A DNA stretch of 64,000 nucleotides from Candidatus Dormiibacter spiritus. Lineage in GTDB: Bacteria; Chloroflexota; Dormibacteria; Dormibacterales; Dormibacteraceae. Where the stretch lies: contig QHBT01000037.1 in the NCBI GenBank assembly GCA_003244185.1, positions 1-64,000 of the forward strand, given 5' to 3'. Below are positions 15,460 to 24,696 of the stretch, one piece after another (the first letter of the stretch is position 1; the number at the start of each line of letters is the position of its first letter). The position numbers and the translations under genes are program-made. The notes beneath the pieces are model-generated. The model was not told the origin of the DNA. It saw only the letters and a list, made by a program, of their open reading frames with translations, and made no database searches.

Positions 15460-16818
15460 ATGTCCGCGGGTAAGCCGCTTGTTTCAGCCATCGTCGTCGC
15501 CCAGAATCAGCGAGCGCGGACGGTGGCCTGCCTGCAGGCGTTGAAGGACACTGCCGACATCCCGCTGGAGGCAATTCTGGTCGACAGGTCGTCCAGTGAC
15601 GGGACAGTTGAGGCCGTTCGGGAAAGGTTTCCGATCGTCAAGATCGTCCGCCGACCGGCCGACAGCAGCTTCGGCGTGGCCGGCAACGCGGGCCTGGCTC
15701 TGGCGGAGGGTCGCTTCGTGCTCCTACTCCAGCCGAGCGTCACAGTCGGGCCGGGCTGCGTCGGCAAGTTGGCCGACTTCCTGCTCACCCGACCTGACAT
15801 GGGGGCAACTTGCCCGCTTCTGGTCGATGAGCAGGGCGAGCTCGACCTGGAGGCTCGACGGGCTTTTCCGACTCCGGCGCGCAACGTCGGCGCCGCCACG
15901 GGCCTAAACCGCGTCTTCCCCAACAGCCGCTTCGGGGGCGGCCGGCCGGGCGGTGGCGGCGAGGCTCATGAGATAGACGCGGGCAGCTCCGCCTGCCTGC
16001 TCGTGCGCCGGGCGGCGGTCGACCGGGTGGGCTTCCTCGACTCCGACTACGGCCAGGAGGGAGCGGACCTGGACCTCTGCTACAGACTCAGGGCTGGCGG
16101 CTGGAAGATCTACTTTGTGCCTCAAGCGCACGCGATCCGAACGCCGTTGAATCTGCCCAAGACTGAAGTGAGGAGCGAGCTCTGGGCCCGGCACCGGTCA
16201 CTCTGGACCTTCCACCACAAGCACTACGCAGCCAACCTCTCGGCCTTTCCCAATGGGGTCGTGTGGCTGGCAAACTGGGCTCGCTGGCTGTATGAGGTAG
16301 TTCGCTTGGAGCTGAACGGCCAAGTCCAAGCGGCCCAGCGGCGGCAGGCTGAAGGGCGGAGTTCACAGGAGCGCGCTCCCCAGCCCCAGCCGCAGCCGCC
16401 GGCGGCGATTGCCGGGCCGACGGTGCTCGCCGGGCCGACGGTGCTCGCCGGGCCGACGGTGCTCGCCGCACCGGACTCGCCACCGTCAGGAGCTCAAGCG
16501 GAGTCACCACCGTCAGCAGTCCAGGCAGTGGCCGCCGGCCTGCCCCAGGGGCGATCAGATTCTTCGCCCGTGGCTGCAGTGCCACCGGTCGCATCGAGAG
16601 GCGAGGCGGGTCGAGCACAGGTGCCGACCGCACCCCTCAGACCGGCTGGGAGACGGACTGGTGGGCGGTACAAGGCGCCCGACCGCGCCCAGACCGGCGG
16701 TTCGCCGGTGCCCCGGAATGTCTCGGAGCAGGCTCCGCACGGGCCCGCCGTGGAGCCGGCCGACGAAGCATGGCCGGAAGGGCGGCCGCCGGCGGATGAC
16801 CTGCCTGCCGGGCTCTAG
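15460..16818 (+). CDS. Family 2 glycosyltransferase with long Pro-rich tail
   Basis: A 452-residue protein. Residues 1-280 are a GT-A fold: VSAIVVAQNQ, LVDRSSSDGT at the nucleotide-sugar site, ALAEGRFVLLLQP, DAGSSACLLVRR, and QEGADLDLCYRLR in place of the usual ED-D-C acceptor motif. It resembles rhamnosyl/N-acetylglucosaminyl transferases of surface polysaccharide. Residues from about 290 are low-complexity, rich in Pro, Gln, Ala and Ser, including three perfect AGPTVL units, and probably disordered. An in-frame TTG lies at 15451, but ATG 15460 is preferred. There is little leader; TTATCC at about 15445-15450 may be the -10. Confidence 0.85.
   Translation: MSAGKPLVSAIVVAQNQRARTVACLQALKDTADIPLEAILVDRSSSDGTVEAVRERFPIVKIVRRPADSSFGVAGNAGLALAEGRFVLLLQPSVTVGPGCVGKLADFLLTRPDMGATCPLLVDEQGELDLEARRAFPTPARNVGAATGLNRVFPNSRFGGGRPGGGGEAHEIDAGSSACLLVRRAAVDRVGFLDSDYGQEGADLDLCYRLRAGGWKIYFVPQAHAIRTPLNLPKTEVRSELWARHRSLWTFHHKHYAANLSAFPNGVVWLANWARWLYEVVRLELNGQVQAAQRRQAEGRSSQERAPQPQPQPPAAIAGPTVLAGPTVLAGPTVLAAPDSPPSGAQAESPPSAVQAVAAGLPQGRSDSSPVAAVPPVASRGEAGRAQVPTAPLRPAGRRTGGRYKAPDRAQTGGSPVPRNVSEQAPHGPAVEPADEAWPEGRPPADDLPAGL
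16411..16464 (+). repeat. Three perfect 18-nt tandem repeats in the glycosyltransferase tail
   Basis: Unit GCCGGGCCGACGGTGCTC at 16411, 16429 and 16447, encoding AGPTVL each time. Perfect identity shows a recent duplication. Confidence 0.95.
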
Positions 16819-16869
16819 CCTGCTAGCCGAGAGTGCTGGTCGGGGTGACCGCGAGGATCTAAAGAAACC

Positions 16870-17295
16870 TCACCTGGCCTTGGTCCAGATGTCGCCGTCT
16901 TGACCTCGCCGCCCCTGGGCGATCTCGACCGAATATCCGTCGGGGTCGAATCCCCTCATCACGCGCTCCCAGGGTTCGTCGTGCGGCGGCTCGTCAAACG
17001 TCATGCCCCTGGCGGTCAGTTCCTCGTAGAGGGCGTCGAGGTCATCGGTAGTGAACTCGATGTGGATCGCCTTCGTCTGGTTCGAAGTCATCTTCTTGGC
17101 GCCTTTCTTGCGCGCCTGCTCGACTGAAAGCAGCCCGATGGTCCCACCGAGCTCTCCGCCAACCTTGATCAGGGCGAATGCCGGCCCCGGGTGGTAGGCC
17201 ACTTCGAGCCCCAGGGTTCCGCCGTAGAACTCGACCGACTTCGCGACGCTGGCGACGGTTAGTGTCAACCCCTCTAGGCGCAGCTTGTCTTGCAT
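16870..17295 (-). CDS. VOC (glyoxalase/bleomycin-resistance) family protein
   Basis: A 141-residue vicinal-oxygen-chelate protein: GLTLTVASVAKSVEFYGGTLGLEV at the N-terminus, HIEFTTDDLDALYEEL in the second half, and GFDPDGYSVEIAQ near the end. Metal-ligand candidates are His of HIEF and Glu of VEIAQ. The substrate is unknown. ATG 17295 follows an AGGTTTGGGA stretch. It lies downstream of xseB on the same strand, after a 53-nt gap. Confidence 0.85.
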   Translation of the reverse strand: MQDKLRLEGLTLTVASVAKSVEFYGGTLGLEVAYHPGPAFALIKVGGELGGTIGLLSVEQARKKGAKKMTSNQTKAIHIEFTTDDLDALYEELTARGMTFDEPPHDEPWERVMRGFDPDGYSVEIAQGRRGQDGDIWTKAR

Positions 17296-17348
17296 CCCAA
17301 ACCTCCAACTGCACTAACTGGTCAAGGGGTCCAACCGACCTTCTAGGA

Positions 17349-17576
17349 TCAGAACGCGGTCTCGTCTTTGGCGTCCTCTGCCGGGGGGACCGGGCGCAGC
17401 TCGATCCGGCTCTTCGCCTCGCTCAGCCGCTGTTCGCACACTCGGAGGTAGACACGCGCCTCGTCCACGGCCGTCAGGGCGTCCTCCAGAGAAAGGTTCC
17501 CATTCTCGAGCGCCTGGAGCTTCTCATCGAAGAGCGCCAGCGCCCTCTCGTAAGGCAGTTCCTCTGGGCTCGTCAC
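17349..17576 (-). CDS. xseB: Exodeoxyribonuclease VII small subunit
   Basis: 75 residues with the XseB core LPYERALALFDEKLQALENGNLSLEDAL and a Glu/Arg-rich second helix. It binds the XseA large subunit to form exonuclease VII, which degrades single-stranded DNA. Its ATG overlaps the xseA stop by 4 nt (ATGA), so the two are translationally coupled. Confidence 0.95.
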   Translation of the reverse strand: MTSPEELPYERALALFDEKLQALENGNLSLEDALTAVDEARVYLRVCEQRLSEAKSRIELRPVPPAEDAKDETAF

Positions 17577-19165
17577 GGCTTAACCTCATCCACTCGGGCG
17601 GCCAGGGAACCCGCCGCCAGCCTGACCGAAATGGGGGCACCGGACGCCGTTTGTCGGGCCGAAACAAGTACGCGGCCTGAGGCGTCAGTGGTGATGCTGT
17701 AGCCGCGGCTCAGCACAGCTTCGGGACTCAGAGCCTCCAACCGGCGCCGCTGCTGCTCCAGCGCCTGGGCCGAGCGTGCCAGCCGGTCGGCGATGCTCCG
17801 GTCGACCCGCTCCTGGCCGCGGCGGGTCGCCACCGCCGCGGCCCTGGCGTCGACTGTCTGACGGCAGGCGGCCTGCAGCCGTTGTCGTCGGTCAGCCGTG
17901 GTGGTAGCCCGGACCGCCAGCTGTCGCGGCGCTGCTGCCGCCAAGCGCTCCTGGCGTCGGGCCAGTTCGGTCTCCGCCCGCAGCAAGCGGACCCCTAGGA
18001 AACGAACCACGCGAGCGATGCCGCCGCGCGCGGCAAGGGCCTGGAGGCTGCCGCTCAGCGTCGCCTGGGCCATCCGCTCGAGGCGCGTCAGTTGATCTCT
18101 GAGGTGCCGGTCTCGGAGCTCAAGCTGCCGCGCGGGGCTGACCGCAGTCAGCTGCCGGCGGCAGCTCTCGAGGCGCTGGAGGCGTGGCTGCAGCGCAGCC
18201 GCCGCCAAGCGCTCGAGGCGATCACTGCCCTGGCTCACCTCCCGCACCCGCGCCTCGAAAAGCGCGTCCAGATATCGCTCCAGGCGCAGCCGGCTTCGTT
18301 CGAGGTCGGCTGAGAGCCTGGCCTTATCGGGCACCACGCGATTTGCCGCCGCGGTGGGCGTCTGGCACTCAACATCAGCCACCAGATCGGCCAGCGTCCG
18401 GTCCGAGGTGTGCCCGAGCGCGGTTACCACCGGTAGCCGAGAGCGCAGGATTGCCTGCACGATGGGCAGGGTGTTGAACGGATAGAGGTCCTCAAAGCTG
18501 CCGCCGCCCCTGGCGACCACCACGACCTCGGCCCGTGCCTCCTGGTTGCAGCGATCCAGCGCTGCGGCCACGCTGCCAGCCGCCTGACCGCCCTGCACCT
18601 GCGCGGGATAGACAAGGATCGTCATCTCCGGAAAGCGCTTCTCGATGGTGACCTGGAGGTCATGGATCACAGCCCCGCCGGACGAGGTCACCAAGGCCAC
18701 AGCCCGCGGCAGAAACGGGAGCGGCCGCTTGCGTTCGAGGCGAAAGGCGCCCTGCGCTTCCAGCTTCCGCTTCAGGGCGTCAAGCTCCGCGTGCATCCGG
18801 CCGATGTCGTCGTACTGCACCCAGGCCGCGACGAACTGCAGCTTGCCGAATCTGGGCGAGAACTGCAGCCGTCCGCCGACCAGGCAGGTCTCGCCGTTCT
18901 TGGGCAGGGCGTTGAGCGCGGGTGCAACAGCGGCGGACAGGAACACTGACAGCTGGGCCAGCTCGTCCTTCAGCGTGAAGAAGTAGTGGCCATTCGACTG
19001 GTTGAGGCCGCTAACCTCACCCTTGATCAGGATCGGGTGACGCCACTCGCCGATCTTTTCTCGGATCCTGTCGGCCGCCCGGCCGACTGTGATCCAGCCG
19101 AGTGCCTGCCAGTACGCATCGGGTTGGCGGTAGGTCGGATCGCCCTCAAAGAACGGCAGCGCCAT
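17573..19165 (-). CDS. xseA: Exodeoxyribonuclease VII large subunit
   Basis: A 530-residue catalytic subunit, somewhat longer than usual (about 400-450). An N-terminal OB fold covers about residues 40-120 (ILIKGEVSGLNQSNGHYFFTLKD). The catalytic core includes ALVTSSGGAVIHD, VVARGGGSFEDLYPFN and VVTALGHTSDRTLADLVAD, followed by a long coiled-coil arm rich in Arg and Gln, then the C-terminal SRGYSITTDASGRVL strand pair. The extra length lies in the coiled-coil arm. It starts 24 nt after the moaA stop, so moaA-xseA-xseB may be one transcript. Confidence 0.95.
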   Translation of the reverse strand: MALPFFEGDPTYRQPDAYWQALGWITVGRAADRIREKIGEWRHPILIKGEVSGLNQSNGHYFFTLKDELAQLSVFLSAAVAPALNALPKNGETCLVGGRLQFSPRFGKLQFVAAWVQYDDIGRMHAELDALKRKLEAQGAFRLERKRPLPFLPRAVALVTSSGGAVIHDLQVTIEKRFPEMTILVYPAQVQGGQAAGSVAAALDRCNQEARAEVVVVARGGGSFEDLYPFNTLPIVQAILRSRLPVVTALGHTSDRTLADLVADVECQTPTAAANRVVPDKARLSADLERSRLRLERYLDALFEARVREVSQGSDRLERLAAAALQPRLQRLESCRRQLTAVSPARQLELRDRHLRDQLTRLERMAQATLSGSLQALAARGGIARVVRFLGVRLLRAETELARRQERLAAAAPRQLAVRATTTADRRQRLQAACRQTVDARAAAVATRRGQERVDRSIADRLARSAQALEQQRRRLEALSPEAVLSRGYSITTDASGRVLVSARQTASGAPISVRLAAGSLAARVDEVKP

Positions 19166-19189
19166 GCTCTGGACCCTCTGGACGGGAGC

Positions 19190-20191
19190 TCAGCCGCCGA
19201 TCTGCGACATGCTCTTGGCGGGCGCCTGGTAGGAGCTGTCAGAGATGTGCAGCGCCCCCCCTTCCTCCTTCTGCCAGACAGCAGCCTCGATCACGCGCGC
19301 CAAGCTGTCATCCGACGCGCCCTGGCGCATCAGATCGCGCAGGGGCGTCTCCCGCATTGAGAAGAGGCAGGTCCTGAGCCCGCCCTCGGCCGACAGACGC
19401 AGCCGGTTGCAGGAAGAGCAGAAGGCGTCCGAGACCGAGGAGATAAAGCCCACGCCGCCAGGCGCTCCATCAGCGAACTTGAAGCTCTGGGCGGGAGCTG
19501 CCTTGCCCTCTTGGGCAGGCACCAGCGGGAAGAGGTCCTCGATCTGCTCCTGCAGGCGGCGGTTGGGCACCACCAGGTCGCTGTTCCAGCGGCCCTGGCC
19601 GTCGAGCGGCATGTACTCGATGAAGCGCACCTCGTAGCCGCGCTCGCGGGCCAGCCGGGCGAAGTCGAGCACCTCATCGTCATTGACGCCGCGCATGACC
19701 ACCAGGTTCAGCTTCAGCGGTCGTAGTCCCGCCTCCTCGGCCGCTGCCAGGCCGTCCATGGTGCGCGCAAAAGCATCCCGGCGGGCGATTTCGGCAAAGC
19801 GGTCGGCGTGCAGCGTGTCGAGCGACACATTGACCCTCTTCAGTCCGGCCTCGCGGAGCAACTTCGCCTTCTGCCGCAGCAGCACGCCGTTGGTGGTCAT
19901 GGTGATGTCCAGGCTGGGATCGAGTGCGTTGAGCATGGCCACCAGCTCCTCGATGCGCACCCGAACCAGTGGCTCGCCGCCGGTCAGCCGGATGGTCCTG
20001 ACGCCGTAGCGCTGGACGAAGATGCGCGTCAGCCGGTGAATCTCCTCGAAGCGGAGGATGTCCTCCCGAGCCAGCCAGCGCAGACCCTCGGCAGGCATGC
20101 AGTAGACGCAGCGAAAGTTGCAGCGGTCGGTGACCGAGATCCTCAGATCGTCAGCGACCCGCCCGAAGCTGTCACGCAGTGCTGCCGGCAC
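19190..20191 (-). CDS. moaA: GTP 3-prime,8-cyclase (molybdenum cofactor biosynthesis, radical SAM)
   Basis: A 333-residue radical-SAM enzyme making the first Moco intermediate from GTP. The N-terminal 4Fe-4S site is C24-x3-C28-x2-C31 (CNFRCVYC). TGGEPLVR follows, and the C-terminal cluster region FCSSCNRLRL with Cys of RTCLF binds the second cluster. The protein ends in the diglycine tail required by MoaA. Start GTG 20191, chosen because the family begins shortly before LRDSFGRVADDLRISVTDRC. It is divergent from an enoyl-CoA hydratase gene 63 nt away. moeA is also in the window, at 59379. Confidence 0.95.
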   Translation of the reverse strand: MPAALRDSFGRVADDLRISVTDRCNFRCVYCMPAEGLRWLAREDILRFEEIHRLTRIFVQRYGVRTIRLTGGEPLVRVRIEELVAMLNALDPSLDITMTTNGVLLRQKAKLLREAGLKRVNVSLDTLHADRFAEIARRDAFARTMDGLAAAEEAGLRPLKLNLVVMRGVNDDEVLDFARLARERGYEVRFIEYMPLDGQGRWNSDLVVPNRRLQEQIEDLFPLVPAQEGKAAPAQSFKFADGAPGGVGFISSVSDAFCSSCNRLRLSAEGGLRTCLFSMRETPLRDLMRQGASDDSLARVIEAAVWQKEEGGALHISDSSYQAPAKSMSQIGG

Positions 20192-20254
20192 GCTGGTGAT
20201 GATACGTGCGCCTCTCAGACCGAAGCTGAAGCTGTAGGCGATACAGTCGAGCTC

Positions 20255-21028
20255 ATGGATTACGAAAACCTGCTGGTGGAGCGCGAGGGCGCTGTCGCGG
20301 TCATCACGCTCAACCGGCCGAAGGTGTTGAATGCGCTGAGCCCGGCGCTGATCGCTGAGCTGACGCAGGCCCTGGACGCTTTCGACAGCGATCCACTGGT
20401 GGGCGCAGCCGTGCTGACCGGCGGCCCCAAGGTCTTCGCCGCCGGGGCCGACATCGCCGACATGGCGGATCGCACTCCCGTCGAGCAGGTGCAGCGAGAC
20501 CAGACAGGGCGGTGGAGCAAGGTCACCTCGTTCGGCAAGCCGCTGATAGCGGCGGTGAACGGTTATGCGCTCGGTGGCGGCTGCGAGCTGGCACTGATGT
20601 GCGATCTCATCATCGCCGGCGACAGCGCCCGCTTCGGCCAGCCGGAGATCAACCTGGGCATCGTCCCCGGCGCCGGCGGCACGCAGCGCTGGCCGCGGAC
20701 CGCCGGTAAGTACGTGGCCATGGAGGTGAACCTCGGCGGTCAGCCGATCAAAGCACAGCGCGCCTATCAGCTTGGCTTGGTGAACCGGGTGGTTCCGGCC
20801 GAGGTCACCATCCGCGTGGCCGTCCAGCTGGCCCAGCAGCTGGCCGCCAAGGCGCCCCTGGCAGCCAGGCTGGCAAAGGAGGCGGTCAACCAGTCGCTGG
20901 AGCTGCCGCTCAAGGAAGGGCTGGCGGCCGAGCGCAAGAACTTCTACTTCCTTTTCGCCACTGAAGATCAGAAGGAGGGCATGCACGCCTTTCTCGAAAA
21001 GCGCCAGGCGGAGTTCAAGGGCAGATGA
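20255..21028 (+). CDS. Enoyl-CoA hydratase (crotonase family)
   Basis: 257 residues. Crotonase motifs: ITLNRPKVLNALS, GGPKVFAAGADIADM (oxyanion hole), AAVNGYALGGGCELALMCD, PEINLGIVPGAGGTQRWPR with the two glutamates in the expected places, and the C-terminal GMHAFLEKRQAEFKGR. It should hydrate short enoyl-CoA in beta-oxidation. First gene of an enoyl-CoA hydratase / enoyl-CoA hydratase / thiolase cluster with 3-4 nt between genes. Start ATG 20255; the longer in-frame extension runs into moaA and is rejected. Confidence 0.93.
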   Translation: MDYENLLVEREGAVAVITLNRPKVLNALSPALIAELTQALDAFDSDPLVGAAVLTGGPKVFAAGADIADMADRTPVEQVQRDQTGRWSKVTSFGKPLIAAVNGYALGGGCELALMCDLIIAGDSARFGQPEINLGIVPGAGGTQRWPRTAGKYVAMEVNLGGQPIKAQRAYQLGLVNRVVPAEVTIRVAVQLAQQLAAKAPLAARLAKEAVNQSLELPLKEGLAAERKNFYFLFATEDQKEGMHAFLEKRQAEFKGR

Positions 21029-21032
21029 CCGA

Positions 21033-21806
21033 ATGAGCGAGCGCACCGAGACGCAAGCCGTGCTCGAGTACGAGGTGAAGGACGGAGTTGCCTGGCTCCG
21101 GCTCAACCGGCCGGAGAAGCGGAACGCAGTCAATGCCGAGCTGCGGGCGGCTCTGGCCGAAGCAGTTCGGCGAGCGGAGCGCGATTCCCAGGCGCGGGTG
21201 GTTGTGCTCATCGGCAGCGGAGAAGCCTTCTGTGCGGGTGCCGACGTGGTGGAGTTCCAGGAGGGCGCCAGCGCGGCCGAGCGGATTCGGGGGGAGTACG
21301 AGAGCATCCTGCTCGGGCTGCACGAAATGCCCAAGCCCACCATCGCCGCCCTGAACGGTGTCGCGGCCGGCATTGGAATGTCGATGGCGCTCTGCTGTGA
21401 CCTTCGCTATGCGATCTCGAGCGCCTATCTGCGGGAGGCCTTTGTTCACATCGGCCTCACTGTGGACGGCGGCGCCAGCTGGCTGCTGCCCCGCCTGATC
21501 GGGGCCGGCAAGGCCCTCGAGCTCATGTATACAGGCGACGACCTGCCGGCCGAGGAGGCTGAGCGGCTGGGTCTGATCAACCGCATCCTGCCCGCCGACC
21601 ACCTGGAGAGCTACGTCGCGGACTTGGCGGCTCGCTTGGCGACCGGACCCACGCAAGCCCTGGCCGCCATGAAGCGCTCAGTCAACCATGCAGCCAGCAC
21701 GACGCTCGAGGAGGCGATCGACTTCGAGTTCCTGCTCCAGGGCGTGATGATGGAATCCGACCAATTCCGGCAGCGGGTTCGCGCCTTCGTCGAGCGCCGC
21801 CGCTAA
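21033..21806 (+). CDS. Enoyl-CoA hydratase/isomerase (PaaG-like)
   Basis: 257 residues. LNRPEKRNAVN, GSGEAFCAGADVVEF, ALNGVAAGIGMSMALCCD and HIGLTVDGGASWLLPRLIG; the last follows the PaaG/FadB-like TPDGG-S-LPR pattern rather than that of a classic hydratase, where a Glu becomes Asp. It may be an isomerase for branched, cyclic or dienoyl-CoA substrates. It starts 4 nt after the previous gene and ends 3 nt before the thiolase, so co-translation is likely. Confidence 0.9.
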   Translation: MSERTETQAVLEYEVKDGVAWLRLNRPEKRNAVNAELRAALAEAVRRAERDSQARVVVLIGSGEAFCAGADVVEFQEGASAAERIRGEYESILLGLHEMPKPTIAALNGVAAGIGMSMALCCDLRYAISSAYLREAFVHIGLTVDGGASWLLPRLIGAGKALELMYTGDDLPAEEAERLGLINRILPADHLESYVADLAARLATGPTQALAAMKRSVNHAASTTLEEAIDFEFLLQGVMMESDQFRQRVRAFVERRR

Positions 21807-21809
21807 CTT

Positions 21810-23021
21810 ATGCCAGCCCTGCAGGAGGCAGTGGTGGTGGCGTTCGCCCGAACGCCGATGGGTCGCTACGGCGGCCAGCTGAAGTCGGTGCGGCCGGACG
21901 ATCTGGCGGCCCTGGCGCTCGGCGCTGCGGTGGGGCGCGCCAGCGTCGCGCCAGCCGAGGTCGACGACGTCATCCTCGGCTGCGCCAACCAGGCGGGCGA
22001 GGACAACCGCAACGTGGCTCGCATGGCGGCTCTGCTGGCTGGCTTCCCGGTCGAGGTGCCGGGGCAGACGGTGAACCGGCTCTGCGGCTCAGGCATGCAG
22101 GCCTGCATCAGTGCCGCTCGAGAGATCCAGTCCGGCAGCGCCTCAGTGATGGTCGCCGGCGGCGTGGAGAGCATGACGCGGGCGCCCTGGGTGATGGCCA
22201 AGCCGGAGGCTGGCTTCCCCCGCGGCCCGCAGACCGCCTTCGACACCTCCCTGGGCTGGCGGCTGGTGAACCCGAAGCTGGCCGAGATGTACGGCACGCT
22301 CCAGATGGGGGAGACGGCGGAGTGCGTGGCGGCCAGGTACGGGATCAGCCGGGAGGCGCAGGACGAGTTCGCCCTGCGCAGCCACCAGCGGGCGGTGGCC
22401 GCCCAGCAGGGGGGTGTCTTTGACGCCGAGATCGTTCCGGTCGAAGTACCCCAACGGAAAGCCGCTCCGCAGCTGCTGAGCCAGGACGAGGGACCACGGG
22501 CTGATGCATCGCTGGAGGCGCTGGCCCGTCTGCCGGTCATCTTTTCCAAAGAGGGAACGGTTACCGCTGGCAACGCCTCACCGCTCAACGACGGAGCGGC
22601 AGCTCTGGTGCTGATGTCTGCTGCCGAGGCGGAGCGACGTGGCCTGAAGCCGCTGGCCCGCCTCGTGGCAGCGGCCGCGGCAGGGGTGCACCCGGACTTC
22701 ATGGGCATCGGCCCGGTGCCGGCCACGCGCAAGGCGCTGGCCCAGGCCGGTTTGGCAGCGAGTCAGTTGGACCTCGTGGAGCTGAACGAGGCCTTTGCCA
22801 GTCAGGCCCTTGCCTGCATCCAGGAGCTGGGCCTCGAGCCGGAGCGCGTCAACGTCAACGGGGGCGCGATCGCCTTGGGGCACCCACTCGGCTGCAGCGG
22901 CGCCCGCCTGGTCGGCACGCTGGTCAGCCAGCTGCAGACCCGAGCGAAGCGGTTCGGGCTCGCCACCATGTGCATCGGCGTAGGCCAGGGCATCGCCTCA
23001 ATCTGGGAACGGGCCGGCTGA
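21810..23021 (+). CDS. Acetyl-CoA acyltransferase (thiolase)
   Basis: A 403-residue degradative thiolase. Nucleophile Cys92 in NRLCGSGMQ, His358 in GHPLGCSG and Cys388 in CIGVGQG form the standard triad. [10 protein letters not shown] at the start and NEAFA near residue 320 complete the family pattern. It cleaves 3-oxoacyl-CoA to acetyl-CoA and completes the local beta-oxidation module with the two hydratases. No acyl-CoA or hydroxyacyl-CoA dehydrogenase is in the cluster. Similar to FadA/PaaJ; the exact substrate is open. Confidence 0.93.
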   Translation: MPALQEAVVVAFARTPMGRYGGQLKSVRPDDLAALALGAAVGRASVAPAEVDDVILGCANQAGEDNRNVARMAALLAGFPVEVPGQTVNRLCGSGMQACISAAREIQSGSASVMVAGGVESMTRAPWVMAKPEAGFPRGPQTAFDTSLGWRLVNPKLAEMYGTLQMGETAECVAARYGISREAQDEFALRSHQRAVAAQQGGVFDAEIVPVEVPQRKAAPQLLSQDEGPRADASLEALARLPVIFSKEGTVTAGNASPLNDGAAALVLMSAAEAERRGLKPLARLVAAAAAGVHPDFMGIGPVPATRKALAQAGLAASQLDLVELNEAFASQALACIQELGLEPERVNVNGGAIALGHPLGCSGARLVGTLVSQLQTRAKRFGLATMCIGVGQGIASIWERAG

Positions 23022-23051
23022 GGGACGGTACGGTCGGATGTGGAGCAGGCC

Positions 23052-23072
23052 GCAGGCTCCCACCAAGCCTGC
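23052..23072. terminator. Hairpin between convergent thiolase and CapA genes
   Basis: GCAGGCT at 23052-23058, 7-nt loop, AGCCTGC at 23066-23072. It lies 30 nt after the thiolase stop and 60 nt after the capA-like stop on the other strand, so it could end either transcript. No T-run. Confidence 0.5.
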
Positions 23073-23132
23073 TTCGTGGGGTGGCTCTGGGGCGGGCGGA
23101 TCCTTCAGATTCGGCTGTCACGGGCCACAAGC

Positions 23133-24269
23133 TCAGCTGGTCGGTTCCCCCTGGCCCTGGGCCAGCTGGACGCTGGCGTCTTCCATCGTCTTGAGCACCT
23201 TCTGGCTGCGGTCGGGATCCGCCCACTGTGTCTGGAGGGCGGTGTCGGTGTAGGTCGGCTTCCAGGACGCGGCGACCAGCTTGTCGTCGTAGAAGGTGTA
23301 GGTCCCGATCACGCTGGTCCGGGTGTCCTCGGAGCAGTAGGTGCGGTAATCGCTGCCGATGCCAGGGAAGCAGTTCACCTGGTCAAACACATAGTTGCCG
23401 TGCGCATAGGTGATGAGGTGGCCGTGGTAGACCTCGACGCCCTGGACCCAATGTGGATGGTTACCGATCACGAGGTCGGCTCCGGCGTCGATGGCGAGAT
23501 GACCCAGCTCGATCGGCTGGTCGGGGGCGATGCCAGGCGCGACCATCGGCTGCCGCTCATATTCCTTGCCCCAGTGGAACTGCACCACTACTATCTGGGC
23601 CAGCTGTCTGGCCTGCTGAATCACGGCCTTCAGCTGAGCTCTGTCCACCGAACCGTTCTCGACAGCCCGGCAGCCAACAAAGGCGATCTTGAGGCCCCTC
23701 ACGTCCAGCACCACCGGCGGCCCCAGATCGGTGGTCACCTGCATGCCGTTCTGCTCCAGGAGCGCCTTGGTCTCAGTCACCGGCCGGCCGCTGTTGACGT
23801 GGTTGTTGGCCACGTTCACCACCTTGGTGCCGATCATCTGCAGCCCCTGGGTCCAGCGGGGATCGCCGCAGAAGTTGAGGCTCGGACGCCCGTCCGGCAC
23901 GCAGCCCTGGAGCAGCGGCGACTCGAGGTTGATGTAGGTCACATCGGCGTTCTTCACGAAGTCGGCCGTCGGGCGGAAGGGCCACGCGTAGTCGCCCCGG
24001 CGGCTCGCCTCCAGGTTGACCAGCCGGGCCGGGATTACATCGCCGGTGGCGATCAGCGTTCGGATGTGCGAGGAGGTTCCCGGGGGGCCGCCTTGAGCGT
24101 GGAACAGGCCGGTCAGGGTGAGGGGCGCCTGCGGCGTCGGTGTGGGGGCCGGCGTGGCAGTCGCCCGAGTGGCGGCCGTTGCTCTGGGGGTCGGGCCGCT
24201 GGTCTGCCCGCCCCCGCACGCGCATGTCGTTAGGAGCAGCGTCAGGAGGACCAGCGCGGAGCTCCTCAT
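23133..24269 (-). CDS. CapA-family lipoprotein (calcineurin-like metallophosphoesterase)
   Basis: A 378-residue lipoprotein with signal LVLLTLLLTTCAC (lipid site Cys16 or Cys18), a Thr/Pro/Ala linker to about residue 50, then a CapA/PGA_cap domain: ATGDVIPARLVN, YINLESPLL, VVNVANNHVNSGR, FVGCRAV, VVVQFHWGKEYE, VIGNHPHWVQGVEVYHGHLITYAHGNYVFDQ. These match the metal-binding core of CapA proteins linked to poly-gamma-glutamate synthesis, though many homologues have no known substrate. No capBC genes are near. The ATG at 24269 is chosen because it begins the lipoprotein signal; the longer ORF is not protein-like upstream. Confidence 0.88.
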   Translation of the reverse strand: MRSSALVLLTLLLTTCACGGGQTSGPTPRATAATRATATPAPTPTPQAPLTLTGLFHAQGGPPGTSSHIRTLIATGDVIPARLVNLEASRRGDYAWPFRPTADFVKNADVTYINLESPLLQGCVPDGRPSLNFCGDPRWTQGLQMIGTKVVNVANNHVNSGRPVTETKALLEQNGMQVTTDLGPPVVLDVRGLKIAFVGCRAVENGSVDRAQLKAVIQQARQLAQIVVVQFHWGKEYERQPMVAPGIAPDQPIELGHLAIDAGADLVIGNHPHWVQGVEVYHGHLITYAHGNYVFDQVNCFPGIGSDYRTYCSEDTRTSVIGTYTFYDDKLVAASWKPTYTDTALQTQWADPDRSQKVLKTMEDASVQLAQGQGEPTS

Positions 24270-24309
24270 GGCGGCCAGCTTAAGGCCAGGGTTGACGAGG
24301 AGCGGCGTC

Positions 24310-24696
24310 CTAACGCTCCACCACATCGACCAGGGGCAGCGAACCCAGGCGGCTGTCGGTGGTGACCAGCCGCAGCGAGAGTGAGGCCGCCAGCTCGACG
24401 TACAGCGCATCCGCCAGCCGCAGCCTTTGGCGCCTGGCCCAGGCGCCCGGCAGCAGTTCACTCACGGGATGACGTTCGAGCGGTGCCGCGGCCAGGTAGG
24501 CGAGCATAGTCTCGACAGCGTCGGCGTCAAGCTCGCCAGCCCGATGCAGGCGGGCCAGAGCGGAAAGCGCTTCCGCGTCGGTATGAGCGGGGACGTGCAG
24601 CTGGTGGCCGGCCAAGCGGGCCGCCACCGCCTCACCCAGGGCCTCACCCAGCAGAAGGTCGATAAGCGCGGAGGCGTCGACAACCGCCTCAGGCAT
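24310..24696 (-). CDS. vapC: PIN-domain toxin (VapC family)
   Basis: A 128-residue PIN ribonuclease with the four acidic positions in place: Asp in VVDASALIDLLL, Glu in AEALSAL, Asp in RLADALYVELA and Asp in TTDSRLG. VapC toxins cut RNA, often tRNA or rRNA. The start ATG 24696 overlaps the antitoxin stop by 8 nt, the usual coupling in vapBC operons; an upstream in-frame start would run deep into the antitoxin. Confidence 0.88.
   Translation of the reverse strand: MPEAVVDASALIDLLLGEALGEAVAARLAGHQLHVPAHTDAEALSALARLHRAGELDADAVETMLAYLAAAPLERHPVSELLPGAWARRQRLRLADALYVELAASLSLRLVTTDSRLGSLPLVDVVER

Noticed and set aside
16920-16965. GGTCGAATCCCC-like string, possible tRNA T-arm
   Set aside because: It is inside the VOC gene with no acceptor or anticodon arm around it. 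I found no tRNA gene in the window.
19808-20254. In-frame extension before the first enoyl-CoA hydratase
   Set aside because: Overlaps moaA on the other strand; homologues begin at MDYENLLVE.
23040-24233. 397-codon plus-strand frame
   Set aside because: Antisense shadow of the CapA lipoprotein gene.
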